From positions 1 to 64,000 of the forward strand of contig CALKXJ010000012.1 of NCBI GenBank assembly GCA_938003835.1: DNA of 64,000 bases, given 5' to 3'. A model generated the notes under the pieces. That model was not told the origin of the DNA and did no database searches. It saw only the letters and a list, made by a program, of their open reading frames with translations. Origin of the DNA: an uncultured Bryobacteraceae bacterium. Its GTDB lineage: Bacteria > Acidobacteriota > Terriglobia > Bryobacterales > Bryobacteraceae. This document shows positions 25,180-34,394 of the stretch, piece by piece. The translations under genes and the position numbers were made by a program. Positions within the stretch are counted from its first letter, which is position 1. Every line of letters begins with the position of its first letter.

Positions 25180-26087
25180 AGGGTCGAGACGGCGTGGAAG
25201 TACAGGTCGTCGCGCTGGAAAACGTAGGCCGGATCTTCGGGGTCGAGCAGCCGAGCCACCACCTGCCGGTCGGCTTCCGAGACTCCCTCCAGAGCCGCAC
25301 GCCGGCGCAAATACCCCGCCAGGTAATTCCGTGTGAGCTCATCGAACGGCGGTTCCCCCTCGTGCAGGAAGGACCGCGCCGTGACTCCCACCAGGCCTGC
25401 CTCCCGCAGCAGGCGCTTCCAGCCGTAGGGGTAGGGGCCCCGCTGCTGGCGATCCGCGACCAACCAACGAAGCAGAGCGCACTCCAGCCGCCCCTCCAGC
25501 CCGGGCTCGCCCACCCCGACATCGGTCGGCAGCCAGCTCATCGAACCGGCACGATTTTCCCGAACCACCAGCCGCCCCCCGGGCTTGATCATCCGCACGA
25601 GAATTCGAGCGGCACCCGGCAGATCACCTAAAGTGTGCAGGACATGGCTGCACCAGACCAGGCTGAAAGAGTTCTCCGGGTAGGGCTGGTCGAACAGGTC
25701 CGCAGTGCACACTTCGACGTTTCGCCCCAACCCGGCGGACGCTAGGCGGCCTTTGGCGATGTCCACCCGCGCGGGGTCGCGGTCGAAACCGGCTACGCTG
25801 CCAGCAAAGCGGGCTAAGAGGAGCAGGTGGCCGCCATAGCCGCAACCGGCGTCCAGAACACGGTCCTGCTTGCCGAGCCCAAGCGAGCGAATAATCTCCA
25901 GATCGAACCGATCCCAAAAGTGCGAGACCAGCTCCCAGTGCGGCTTGGCGCCTTCGGCCTCGCGCGGGGCGTGCGGCACGGAGGCCGACACCGCCCCGCT
26001 TGCTCCCAGCAGACCGGCGAAATGGCGCCGGCTCATAGACCGGCGCCCGTTCGCGGCGTCAGTGACGGATGAGACACACCGCTTCAT
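25155..26087 (-). CDS. Class I SAM-dependent methyltransferase with N-terminal Tat-like signal
   Basis: About 310 residues. Motif I is DRVLDAGCGYGGHLL, the acidic residue after strand 2 is AGFDRDPARVD, followed by motif II-like VEVCTADLF and the strand-4 LVWCSHVLHTLGD. It belongs to the broad UbiE/Methyltransf_11 group, so the substrate is unknown. The N-terminus has SRRHFAGLLGASGAVSAS, a twin-arginine-type signal, rare for a methyltransferase since SAM is cytoplasmic. The start is uncertain: ATG at 26087 is 5 bases after the receptor gene's stop; ATG at 26036 would begin right at the twin-arginine motif. Last gene of the block that starts at 31079. Confidence 0.75.
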   Translation of the reverse strand: MKRCVSSVTDAANGRRSMSRRHFAGLLGASGAVSASVPHAPREAEGAKPHWELVSHFWDRFDLEIIRSLGLGKQDRVLDAGCGYGGHLLLLARFAGSVAGFDRDPARVDIAKGRLASAGLGRNVEVCTADLFDQPYPENSFSLVWCSHVLHTLGDLPGAARILVRMIKPGGRLVVRENRAGSMSWLPTDVGVGEPGLEGRLECALLRWLVADRQQRGPYPYGWKRLLREAGLVGVTARSFLHEGEPPFDELTRNYLAGYLRRRAALEGVSEADRQVVARLLDPEDPAYVFQRDDLYFHAVSTLYIGRKPG

Positions 26088-26091
26088 GACC

Positions 26092-29000
26092 CTAGAAGGC
26101 GTAGCGCAGCAAGAACTGCATGGCGCGTGGCGCCACCAGCAGCGAGGAATATTGGCCGAAGGGGCCACCGGTGCCCGCCACGAGCGAGAGGCCCCGCGTG
26201 TCGAAACGGACCGCGTTGAGGGCGTTGAAGAGCTCCCAGCGAAACGTCAGCTCGTGGCGCTCCGAACCGGGCAAGGCAAAGCTCTTGCCGATGCCCAGAT
26301 CGAGCGCCAACAGACCGTCACCGCGCACATTGTTGCGCGCCCCGGTCTGCCCCATCAGAGTCGGGCCGAAGCTTCGCGCGGCCGCAGCCGGATCCTCGAA
26401 GACGTTCGGCGCCAGGGCGCCCGTCTTGTTTCGGCCGGTCCTCGGCGCCGGGCCGGTGGGCGAGGCGAAGCCCTGGAAGTAGTAGCTGGTTGCATAGCCG
26501 TACCCGTTCAGCACGGTTGCCGGAAACCCTGAGGAAACGCGGAAGATGCCGGCCAGTTGCCAGCCGCCGGCGAGGGCATTGGCTGCCGGGCCGGCCGATC
26601 CCCAAAAGCGCCGGTTGCGACCAAAGGGCAGCCGCCACAGCCAATGCGCATTCGTGTTATGCCGCAAGTCATAGTCAGACGGACCGCGCATCTGCGCGGG
26701 ACTCCAAGAGTTGATGATGTTGGCGCGACCGAACGGATCGGTGCGCTCCACTCCGCTCGTCCAGTCCATGCTGCGACTCAAAGTGTAGTTGACGTCAAAC
26801 TCCAGATCGCCTCTCCAAGCGCCCCGCAGGCTGACCTGAAGAGCATGATAGTCGGACTTGCCAAGCGACCTCCAGGAGAACAGCGACGAGAACTGGTCAT
26901 GGAAAAGGGCATACGGCCCGAAGCGGCTGCACGCCGGACGGCATTGAATGTCCACAGCCGGCAAGGCTCCTCGAACGGGGTTCGTCGGATGGAGCTGGCC
27001 GAACAGAAAGTAGGCCGTTTGCGTCGGCGTCAGGCGCCGCGCCGGCTCCACGCCCGGATTGAAGCGTGCAAACTGCGGGTAGAGCCGGCTCAGATCGCTC
27101 GCCGAAAGCGCGAAACCCGGGAAGAGGTTGTCCCAGAAAGCGCTCTCCCGCACAGCAGAGAAGGCGTTGGGGCCCACAGCGATCAGTTCATTGACCGCCT
27201 CGAACAGCTCGATCCCCGTCTGCGGGTCCCGCCAGTTGATCGGCGCGGCAGCGTCGAACAGCGCAAGCTGCTTGTAGCCAAACCGGCCCACATAGGCGGT
27301 CTCCAGCGTCAGGCGTCCAGCGAGCTGTCGCTGCCAGGAGACCGTGGGCGCCAGCGCGTACGGCGTGCGCAGATGAATGTCCGGGGCGGGAACGATCGCT
27401 CCCACCTGTCCCGGGCCCGGTTTTGGGTAAAGCGACGGAAACCGGAACGGGGGCGCCGGCGGCAGCAGTCCCGGCGGCACGACATCGATGGCGGTCAGAC
27501 GCGGCGCCGTCGCAATGGAAAACTGGCCCGCCGGCGACACCAGGATGCTGCCCAGGCCGAATGATCCCACCGCCTCGTAATAGGCCGCCGAAGCCGTGCC
27601 GACACGGTCATAGTAGGTGGTGAATCCGACGCGGACCGAGGAATTCTGCGGGCCGCCCGTCAGCCAGCGCACCCAGCCCGTCTGGGCAGCCGGCGACCAG
27701 GCGAGGGACAGGCGAGGCGCCAAATTGTTGCGGTCCCACTCATAAAAGCCGGGACGGCCGTGCCGCGGGCCGGCGAGCAGGTAGGCCAGCGAGGGAGCCG
27801 CTGAGGCTGGTAGGCCGGCCGCCGCGTTGGCGCGTCGCAGCTCGAACCATTGGCCGATCGGAATGTGCGTGTTCACCTGCAAACCCTGCGTCTCGGCAAG
27901 CGGCGAGTACAAAGAGTAGCGGACGCCGAGATTGATCTGCACATTGTCCCGCAGCCGCCAGCCATCCTGGAAGTAGATCTCCGCCTCGGTCGTGCGATAC
28001 CGGCGGCGGACCGGCTCGCCTTCGGGAATCAGTCGTCCGTCGCTCGTGTAGTTGTAGGCGGCATTGCCCTGCGAAACCACACCCATGGCAATGATGGCCG
28101 CACGAACGAAATCGTTGCGGTTGGTCGCGGCAATGTCTGCCGGCAGGATTTCATAGCCTAGATTGGCCAGACGCGGCTGCTGGGTAACCATGAGGGTGCG
28201 GTTCGATTCGAAGTTATACCGGTTGTTCCCGATCCAGCGGAAATTCCCCCCGAATTGAAGCAGGTGCCGCCCAGTGGCGTGCCAGGACCAATCTCCGGTG
28301 AGATTATGCGTCGGCGTACGGCGACCCCGACTGTAAGTGAACGGAATGGGCGCGCCGATGCCGCCGCCAAAGCTGAATTGCGGTCCCGTCGAGGTGCCGA
28401 TCTCATCCAAGGCGAGTCGGGTCAACCCGTAGCGGATGGTCTGGGTCCACTGCGCGCCCCAGATCGAATTCCAGCCGGCGACGAATCCCTTGCTCGTGTC
28501 GCGCGAAACGATGGGAGGGGGCGTGCCTGGGAGTTGCAGCGCCGCCTCGCCGCGATCGTTTTGCAGGCTGGCTCGCAGCCACAGATTCTGCGAATCGCTC
28601 GCACGCATGTCGAGCCGGGCGAGCGCCGTGTTGGTCGCATCCCGCACCGGCGAATTGAACCGGAAACCGCCAAAGTTCAGCGGATCGATCGTGGGACGGT
28701 CATTCGGCAACGGAAACCGGCGAAGCAGTTCGAGCGCCACCGGATTGGGGCCGATGCCCCTGGGATCGATGGTACGCAGTTGTTCGGGGGAGATCGTTCG
28801 CACCTCGCCGGAAGCGGTGAGGTACTTTACCGTACCGTTCCGGAATGCCTCGGTCGGGACGTTGCGCAACACGGTGGCCTCGCTGGCGTCGCGGCGCCCC
28901 TCATAGGCGGCAAAGAAGTGGAGTCGCGACGGAATCAGCGGCCCTCCGACGGAGGCGCCGAAGACATTCCGCAACAGCTTCGGCCGGCGGGCTCCGATGC

Positions 29001-29835
29001 GGTTGTTGAACCAGCTATTGGCGGCCGTTGCGGTGTTGCGATGCGAGTGGAAAAGCGAACCGTGGAAATGCGACTCTCCGGCGCGGGTGACAAGAGCGAT
29101 CTGCGCGCCGGAGCTGCGCCCGAGCTCGGCGCCGGCACCTGTGGTAATCACACGAAACTCCTGCACCCCCTCGACCGGCACGCGCAGCGCCCCCTGAAAC
29201 GCCAGGCCCATCTGCGGGTCGTTGTTATCGGCCCCGTCCAAAGTTAAGTTGGCCTGATCGCTGCGGCCGCCGTTGACCGCTCCGTTGCGCGCATCGGCGT
29301 CGGGATCTCCGATGTTATTGCGGTAAATGATATTGACGTCTCTGAGATACGCTACTCCCGGCTGCAGGCTGAGTAGCGCCGCGACGTTACGCCCCTCAAG
29401 CGGCAACTGGACGATGCGCTCCACTCGAAGATGGTTGCCCAGCGTCGCGTCAACATAATTCAACGGCCGCCCGCCGTCGCCTCGCACCTCGATGCGCTGC
29501 GGCTCAGCAGGCGCCACCTGAAGCGTCACCGCGATCTGCGTGGTGGAGTTGACGCGAACCTCGGCCACCGCACGCCAGGGCTGAAAACCCGGGTGAGTCA
29601 CGTCGACCGTCCAGGCCCCCGGCAGCAGGCTCGTGAAGAGAAATTCTCCGTCGGCGGATGAGGAGAGGGTCCGTTCATACGGCCCGAAGTTCGCCTTGAT
29701 CGAAGCGCCCGCAACGGCAAGTCCGCTCGGGTCAGTGACCCGTCCGCGAAGAGCGCCCAGACTTTGTTGGCCCGCCAGCTCGACAGCGGCCAAAGAGAAT
29801 GCCGCCAGTGTCATCAGAATTCGGAAACGTCTCAT
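26092..29835 (-). CDS. Giant TonB-dependent receptor with carboxypeptidase-regulatory domain (Oar-like)
   Basis: Outer-membrane protein of about 1247 residues. ATG at 29835 is preferred because GGAGGT lies 10 bases before it; a GTG 12 bases upstream is the alternative. The order is signal peptide, CarboxypepD_reg domain at about 25-110 (LRGRVTDPSGLAVAGASI and FLFTSLLPGAWTVDV), a divergent plug (LPLEGRNVAALLSLQPGV) and a long barrel ending FLLRYAF. This is the SusC/Oar-type form that is very numerous in Acidobacteria. The expected job is uptake of large or complexed substrates or surface adhesion. It follows a His-rich secreted protein and precedes a methyltransferase, so the substrate may be a metal complex, which is only inference. 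Confidence 0.87.
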   Translation of the reverse strand: MRRFRILMTLAAFSLAAVELAGQQSLGALRGRVTDPSGLAVAGASIKANFGPYERTLSSSADGEFLFTSLLPGAWTVDVTHPGFQPWRAVAEVRVNSTTQIAVTLQVAPAEPQRIEVRGDGGRPLNYVDATLGNHLRVERIVQLPLEGRNVAALLSLQPGVAYLRDVNIIYRNNIGDPDADARNGAVNGGRSDQANLTLDGADNNDPQMGLAFQGALRVPVEGVQEFRVITTGAGAELGRSSGAQIALVTRAGESHFHGSLFHSHRNTATAANSWFNNRIGARRPKLLRNVFGASVGGPLIPSRLHFFAAYEGRRDASEATVLRNVPTEAFRNGTVKYLTASGEVRTISPEQLRTIDPRGIGPNPVALELLRRFPLPNDRPTIDPLNFGGFRFNSPVRDATNTALARLDMRASDSQNLWLRASLQNDRGEAALQLPGTPPPIVSRDTSKGFVAGWNSIWGAQWTQTIRYGLTRLALDEIGTSTGPQFSFGGGIGAPIPFTYSRGRRTPTHNLTGDWSWHATGRHLLQFGGNFRWIGNNRYNFESNRTLMVTQQPRLANLGYEILPADIAATNRNDFVRAAIIAMGVVSQGNAAYNYTSDGRLIPEGEPVRRRYRTTEAEIYFQDGWRLRDNVQINLGVRYSLYSPLAETQGLQVNTHIPIGQWFELRRANAAAGLPASAAPSLAYLLAGPRHGRPGFYEWDRNNLAPRLSLAWSPAAQTGWVRWLTGGPQNSSVRVGFTTYYDRVGTASAAYYEAVGSFGLGSILVSPAGQFSIATAPRLTAIDVVPPGLLPPAPPFRFPSLYPKPGPGQVGAIVPAPDIHLRTPYALAPTVSWQRQLAGRLTLETAYVGRFGYKQLALFDAAAPINWRDPQTGIELFEAVNELIAVGPNAFSAVRESAFWDNLFPGFALSASDLSRLYPQFARFNPGVEPARRLTPTQTAYFLFGQLHPTNPVRGALPAVDIQCRPACSRFGPYALFHDQFSSLFSWRSLGKSDYHALQVSLRGAWRGDLEFDVNYTLSRSMDWTSGVERTDPFGRANIINSWSPAQMRGPSDYDLRHNTNAHWLWRLPFGRNRRFWGSAGPAANALAGGWQLAGIFRVSSGFPATVLNGYGYATSYYFQGFASPTGPAPRTGRNKTGALAPNVFEDPAAAARSFGPTLMGQTGARNNVRGDGLLALDLGIGKSFALPGSERHELTFRWELFNALNAVRFDTRGLSLVAGTGGPFGQYSSLLVAPRAMQFLLRYAF

Positions 29836-29975
29836 CTTCTCAATCACCTCCTCACTGGTTGCGGCAACCTCAGAAAGGGTGCCGCGCCTTTGGTCTCAGC
29901 AATTCCGAGAAGCGGTGCGCCAAGGCCCCGATCGGCAGGTCCCGGCACACCGCCTCTTTCGACTTCAGTGGCGCG

Positions 29976-30569
29976 CTAGCACGGGTAGAAGACAGTGAGC
30001 CGGATGTACGTGTCCTGATCCTGCTGGGCGACCAACGACGCCAGCGTGAGCGCTGCGTGGTTGGCTTTGTTCAACTCGGGCAGGCTCAGCGTCTGCGCGC
30101 GCGCGCCCTCCAGAGCCAGCACCTTCTCCCGCATCTGCTGGCCCGCGCATCGGCGACCGCGGCTGTGAAGGATCTCGGCCTCGAGCTCCTGGCGGAGCTC
30201 CGCCACCGAGGCGCCCTGCCAGGAGACCCGCAGCACGTCTCCGTTCTGCTGCCGCTCAAAGTAGTAGACTTGAGCTGCCTCAGAAGTCTCGATCACCATC
30301 AGATAGACACGCCCGGTGGCCGAGCCGGCGAGCCGATCTTCGATCGCCCGCATCTCGTGAAGCACCTGAGAGGGCTTGCCGTAAAAGCTGTGCGAAACGA
30401 CACCTTTAAAGTGGCAAGCCAGCGGTGCCGGCACCGGCAATTGAGGCCAGATGCCTTGCTCGACCTGCTCCGCGCCCGCCCCGTGCTGATGCGAATGATG
30501 CTGCTGGGCAAAAATCGGCGCGGCCGCCAAAACGACTCCGGCGACAAACAATGTTGACTTACTTTGCAT
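29976..30569 (-). CDS. Secreted His-rich hypothetical protein
   Basis: 197 residues. A clean signal peptide (STLFVAGVVLAAAPIFAQ) is followed at once by HHSHQHG, a cluster of histidines that could bind copper, nickel or zinc. The rest is an unrecognised domain with two Cys in the second half (RGRRCAGQQM and a C-terminal YPC) and one in the first (PLACHF). AAGGAGGG is 6 bases before the ATG, a strong ribosome site. It lies 140 bases upstream of the giant TonB receptor in the same direction. The metal role is an inference from the His cluster and position. Confidence 0.72.
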   Translation of the reverse strand: MQSKSTLFVAGVVLAAAPIFAQQHHSHQHGAGAEQVEQGIWPQLPVPAPLACHFKGVVSHSFYGKPSQVLHEMRAIEDRLAGSATGRVYLMVIETSEAAQVYYFERQQNGDVLRVSWQGASVAELRQELEAEILHSRGRRCAGQQMREKVLALEGARAQTLSLPELNKANHAALTLASLVAQQDQDTYIRLTVFYPC

Positions 30570-30601
30570 TCGTTACCCTCCTTACCAGTGGAATTGAGAG
30601 T

Positions 30602-30633
30602 GAACCGGAGAGCCGAGGCTGCGGCTCCGGTTC
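30602..30633. repeat. Inverted repeat / hairpin in the leader of the His-rich gene
   Basis: GAACCGGAG at 30602-30610 pairs perfectly with CTCCGGTTC at 30625-30633. A further CCG/CGG extends the stem inward with a 2-base bulge. It lies 33 bases upstream of the minus-strand start at 30569. There is no T run on either side, so it is not a standard terminator. An mRNA stability or regulatory hairpin is possible. Confidence 0.55.
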
Positions 30634-30803
30634 GGTGACGGAAGCACGAACGGCCTCCGGCGAATCGACCGCACCCAGGCGAACGATTCCGTTCGCAGCG
30701 AGATCAGACCCGCCTGGTTGGCTGAATGTGCGCGTCGTTAGGTACTTCGATCCTCGGGAGACCGCTCAGACGGATAGCCGGGGAAGACCGAATAAGAAAC
30801 GAT

Positions 30804-31079
30804 TCAGGCTGAGGGAGGAGCCCGAGCAGGGGCAACACAAACGGCCCCGGCCGGGAGCGCCTGCGGCGCCACGGGTGTCCGGAAAGGCTCACCCGGGGAG
30901 GGCAGCTCGACGGCGGGCGGAGCGGTTGGGAGCAGACTCCCGGCTGCGACCACGCAAATCCCGCAGGCCGGATCGTCATGGACGACCTCGTGGGCGGGCC
31001 CAGCCGCCACGATGGCACCCCAGAGCAGCAGCAGCAGGACAACGGCGAAGCGCCTCAGGAGAAGGCCTGCGTTATCCAT
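30804..31079 (-). CDS. Small secreted Cys/His protein, possibly DUF2946-like
   Basis: 91 residues starting at ATG 31079. A strong signal peptide (LLLRRFAVVLLLLLWGAIVA) is followed by a short mature part with HEVVHDDPACGIC, a His/CxxC pattern, and a Pro/Ala-rich tail with one more Cys. The composition and the CxxC resemble small exported proteins of the DUF2946 type that sit near copper-related TonB receptors in other bacteria, but I cannot confirm that family here. It is the first gene behind a near-perfect promoter. No ribosome site precedes the ATG, in keeping with a leaderless mRNA. About 230 bases separate it from the His-rich gene. Confidence 0.6.
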   Translation of the reverse strand: MDNAGLLLRRFAVVLLLLLWGAIVAAGPAHEVVHDDPACGICVVAAGSLLPTAPPAVELPSPGEPFRTPVAPQALPAGAVCVAPARAPPSA

Positions 31080-31086
31080 ACTTGAA

Positions 31087-31115
31087 AGTATAGACAGAGG
31101 CGCCAAGCCTGTCAA
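31087..31115 (-). promoter_or_regulatory. Near-perfect sigma-70 promoter giving a leaderless transcript
   Basis: Read on the minus strand: TTGACA (31115-31110), 17 bases, TATACT (31092-31087), then 7 bases (TTCAAGT) to the ATG at 31079. The -35 is a perfect match, the -10 matches 5 of 6, and the spacer is optimal. The usual start point, 7 bases after the -10, falls on or one base before the A of the ATG. Confidence 0.8.
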
Positions 31116-31197
31116 GCGAATTTTCCATCAACCTGAACGGCTTTCGGCCCCCTGCCGCCGGCTCTCGCCCGAACGTGTTATCGTTTCGACAACGCCC

Positions 31198-32895
31198 ATG
31201 CCTGGAATCGATCGTCGTCGATTTCTCCACCTGCCCCTGCTGCCGGTCTGCTCGACTGCCTCTTCTCAGACACTCCGGCGCAATCGCCGCTTTGATGTGG
31301 TGATCGCCGGCGGCGGTGTCGGCGGATGTGCCGCTGCGCTCGCCCTGGCCCGGAACGGCTTGCGCGTGGCGATGACGGAGGAGACCGATTGGATCGGCGG
31401 CCAGCTCACCCAACAGGCCGTCCCGCCGGACGAGCACCCTTGGATCGAGCAGTTTGGCGCCACGCGCGCCTATCGGCGCTACCGCGAGACGGTGCGCGCC
31501 TACTACCGCGAGCACTATCCGCTTTCCGCGGCTGCCCTGCGCACGCCGGCGCTCAATCCAGGCAATTGCTCGGTCTCGCGTCTCTGCCACGAACCTCGAG
31601 TCGGCCTGGCCGTACTCGAGGCCATGCTGGCGCCGTACGTCTCCAGCGGGCGGCTCACCATTCTGCTCGAACATGTTCCGGTCGGCGCCTCCGTCAATGG
31701 CGATCGCGTGGAGTCCCTGCACGTCCGAAACCTTCGCGGAGGAGAAGAATTCGAGCTTACGGCAGCTTACTTTCTGGATGCGACTGAGCTCGGCGACCTG
31801 CTGCCGATGACGAAGACCGAGTATGTCACCGGGGCCGAATCGGTCAAACAGACCGGCGAACTCCACGCCAAGAGCGAACCTGACCCGGCCAACATGCAGG
31901 CCATCACCTGGTGCTTCGTGATGGATTACGTGGAGGGCGAAGACCATACCATCGACAAGCCGCCCAACTATGAGTTCTGGCGCGATTATGTGCCCCGCCT
32001 GAAGCCGCCCTGGCCGGGCAAGCTCCTGAGCTGGACCTACTCGCACCCGATCACGCTCGAGCCGCGGACGCTCCCGTTCGACCCGCGCCGCAACGACCCA
32101 GCGGGAGACCGGGGCCTGTGGAGCTACCGCCGGCTGCTCAATACCGCCAACTTCGAGCCGACCGGCTGGCTCGGCGACGTCTGCCTGGTCAACTGGCCGC
32201 AGAACGACTACTGGCTCGGCAACATCATCGATGTCAGCGAAGAGGAGGCCCGGCGGCACCTGGAGGGCGCGCGCCAGTTGAGCCTGGCGCTCTTCTACTG
32301 GATGCAGACCGAGGCGCCCCGTCCGGACGGCGGCGCCGGCTGGCGCGGCCTGCGCCTGCGGGGCGACCTCACGGGAACCCCCGACGGGCTGGCCAAGCGC
32401 CCCTACATCCGCGAATCCCGGCGCCTTCTGGCCGAGTTCACCGTCCGCGAAGAACACGTCGGCACCGAGCAGCGCATGCAGCTCACCGGGCTCGGGAAAG
32501 GCGAAGTAACCGCGGCGCACTTTTCGGATTCAGTCGGCATCGGCAGCTACCGGATCGATCTGCACCCGTCCACCGGCGGCGACAACTATATCGATGTCAG
32601 CTCGTTGCCCTTCGAAATCCCCCTCGGCGCGCTCATGCCGCGGCGCACCGAAAATCTGCTCGCCGCGGCGAAGAATCTCGGCGTCACCCACATCACCAAC
32701 GGCTGCTATCGGCTCCATCCGGTGGAGTGGAACATCGGCGAGGCCGCCGGGATGGCAGCCGCCTGGTGCATCCAGCGAAAGCAGACGCCGCGCCAGTTGC
32801 GGAATACGCCGGCGATTCTCGAAGAGTTTCAGCGCGAGCTCCAGCGCCAGGGCATCGAGATCCGCTGGCCCGAGCCGCTGCGCTCGCCGCGCTAG
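31198..32895 (+). CDS. Tat-exported FAD-dependent oxidoreductase
   Basis: 565-residue flavoprotein. Start at 31198 opens with IDRRRFLHLPLLPVCS, a twin-arginine signal; the frame upstream to 31012 is not supported. The FAD-binding Rossmann motif DVVIAGGGVGGCAAALALAR is near residue 31, and DWIGGQLTQQ resembles the family's second FAD contact. A C-terminal FAD motif is ALMPRRTENLLAAAKNLGV..ITNG. The group is the FAD_oxidored (PF12831) family found next to sugar and xanthan-degradation genes, with unknown exact substrates. It overlaps the ceramidase-like gene by 4 bases, tail to tail. Confidence 0.85.
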   Translation: MPGIDRRRFLHLPLLPVCSTASSQTLRRNRRFDVVIAGGGVGGCAAALALARNGLRVAMTEETDWIGGQLTQQAVPPDEHPWIEQFGATRAYRRYRETVRAYYREHYPLSAAALRTPALNPGNCSVSRLCHEPRVGLAVLEAMLAPYVSSGRLTILLEHVPVGASVNGDRVESLHVRNLRGGEEFELTAAYFLDATELGDLLPMTKTEYVTGAESVKQTGELHAKSEPDPANMQAITWCFVMDYVEGEDHTIDKPPNYEFWRDYVPRLKPPWPGKLLSWTYSHPITLEPRTLPFDPRRNDPAGDRGLWSYRRLLNTANFEPTGWLGDVCLVNWPQNDYWLGNIIDVSEEEARRHLEGARQLSLALFYWMQTEAPRPDGGAGWRGLRLRGDLTGTPDGLAKRPYIRESRRLLAEFTVREEHVGTEQRMQLTGLGKGEVTAAHFSDSVGIGSYRIDLHPSTGGDNYIDVSSLPFEIPLGALMPRRTENLLAAAKNLGVTHITNGCYRLHPVEWNIGEAAGMAAAWCIQRKQTPRQLRNTPAILEEFQRELQRQGIEIRWPEPLRSPR

Positions 32896-34379
32896 CGGGC
32901 CAATTCTTCGAGCATCTCGAGCAGGCTCGCGGTAATTTTGCGCGAGGCCTCCACCTCGACACGGCAGGTGCCGAGCCAGGTTTCATACCCGCCGAGCGCA
33001 TGCTGCTCGGGCGTCGGCAGGTAGCCGTAGGAGCCGTTGGCGAGCGAGATGGTGAAGGTGGGCCGCAGCGGGCTTTTCCGTTTGATTTCGAGGCCGGTCT
33101 CGGCAAAGACCTCGAACGGGATGGCCACGATGCCGAGCTCGCCGATGCGAATCGCCTGGAGCGGCACGCTGACCGTGTCTGGACCGGAGGCGGCCGCAAG
33201 CGCCCGGCGGGCGTAGGCCTTCGCGTTGCGCGGCAGCCCGGATTCATCCTGGCTCGCCAGAGCGGCACGGGCGAAGGCAAGCTGCGCTTCACTCGGTTTG
33301 CGCAAAGCGAGTTGCAGCTCGCGCTGAGTCATGCTGAGCTTGACGTCCCGCCGGTGACGGATCGACTTGCAGGCTTCGAAGGCCCGGTCGGCCACGCTCG
33401 AGGCCACCAGGCGGATCTGCTCGAACGGCTCGCGAGACGGCCGCGGCCGGCGGAAATCGATGTTATTGACGTCGCCGCTCGTGCCGTTCGAGAGGATCCC
33501 CACGAACTTCTCGCCCGCGCCCAGCCGCTGGCGGATCTGGCGGGCGAACTCGCCGAAGTAATCCGCCGAGACCTGCCCCGGCGGCGTCCCGCCGACGTAA
33601 TGCAGCGAATAGTTGGCCAGCAAGGCCAGGGGCTCGCCCCGGCGGCTTCTCACGCTGACGACCGTGAGCCCAGGATCGACGGGCCCGGCAGGCTCGATCA
33701 GGTCCGGGCTGGCCACGGGCGGATTCATCTGAACGCGGTCGGTGGTTCCGCCGAAGGGGTCCGGAGGGATCGTGCCCGGCTTGCGGAACCAGCGGCGGTT
33801 GTTGAGGTGATCGGGAAGTTCGGTGACGGCCCAGCCGATCTCGGCGGGCTCGAGGTTGCGCGCCGCCTGCTCGACGGCGGCGGCGATCTGTCGCACCAGA
33901 TATTCCACGTAGTGCCGGTTGGCCTCCACCGCGGCGTCGTAAAGCGCGTAAGCGTCGTTGGCCGGCGCCAGCGAGGACTTCGGCCAGCGCAGGGCGATAT
34001 CCTCGACGCGCGCCGGCGGCGCCGAATGCGTATGCGTCGAAGCCACCAGCATCCGTTCGACAGGGATGCCCGTCGCCCGGCTCGCCCGCGCTTTGGCCTC
34101 ATCGAGAAGTTCGCGGTGGACGCCGACGTTGTCGACGAGCACGATCGCCAGGCGCGTGCCGCCGTCGTCGAGCACCAGCGCCCGCGCCGAAAGCGGGTCA
34201 TGGGCCGCCGTCGCCGGGCGGAACTCGAAGGTGCCGCTCATCGGCACGGGCCAGGCTTGCGGCGTGAGGTCCGCCGTGGCGGCGCCTGCCTTCAACCCCT
34301 GCTCGGCACCGCAGGCAGCACTTCCGGCGGCCAGCAGGGCGGCGAGGGTGAGGACCCGGGGCTCAATCGGAAACGACAT
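32892..34379 (-). CDS. Neutral/alkaline ceramidase-like enzyme
   Basis: 495-residue secreted protein of the neutral/alkaline non-lysosomal ceramidase family, which cleaves the amide bond of ceramides with a zinc ion. A signal peptide (VLTLAALLAAGSAACG) is followed by the family start AGAATADLTPQ and the zinc-ligand-like ASTHTHSAPP near residue 113. The catalytic-Ser-type region FVGILSNGTSGDVNNIDF is present. AGGAGG is 6 bases before the ATG. Many bacterial members without a proven ceramide substrate exist, so the enzyme may act on another amide or ester. Convergent with the flavoprotein gene, overlapping 4 bases. Confidence 0.8.
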   Translation of the reverse strand: MSFPIEPRVLTLAALLAAGSAACGAEQGLKAGAATADLTPQAWPVPMSGTFEFRPATAAHDPLSARALVLDDGGTRLAIVLVDNVGVHRELLDEAKARASRATGIPVERMLVASTHTHSAPPARVEDIALRWPKSSLAPANDAYALYDAAVEANRHYVEYLVRQIAAAVEQAARNLEPAEIGWAVTELPDHLNNRRWFRKPGTIPPDPFGGTTDRVQMNPPVASPDLIEPAGPVDPGLTVVSVRSRRGEPLALLANYSLHYVGGTPPGQVSADYFGEFARQIRQRLGAGEKFVGILSNGTSGDVNNIDFRRPRPSREPFEQIRLVASSVADRAFEACKSIRHRRDVKLSMTQRELQLALRKPSEAQLAFARAALASQDESGLPRNAKAYARRALAAASGPDTVSVPLQAIRIGELGIVAIPFEVFAETGLEIKRKSPLRPTFTISLANGSYGYLPTPEQHALGGYETWLGTCRVEVEASRKITASLLEMLEELAR

Positions 34380-34394
34380 CGTCGGCCTCCTGTG

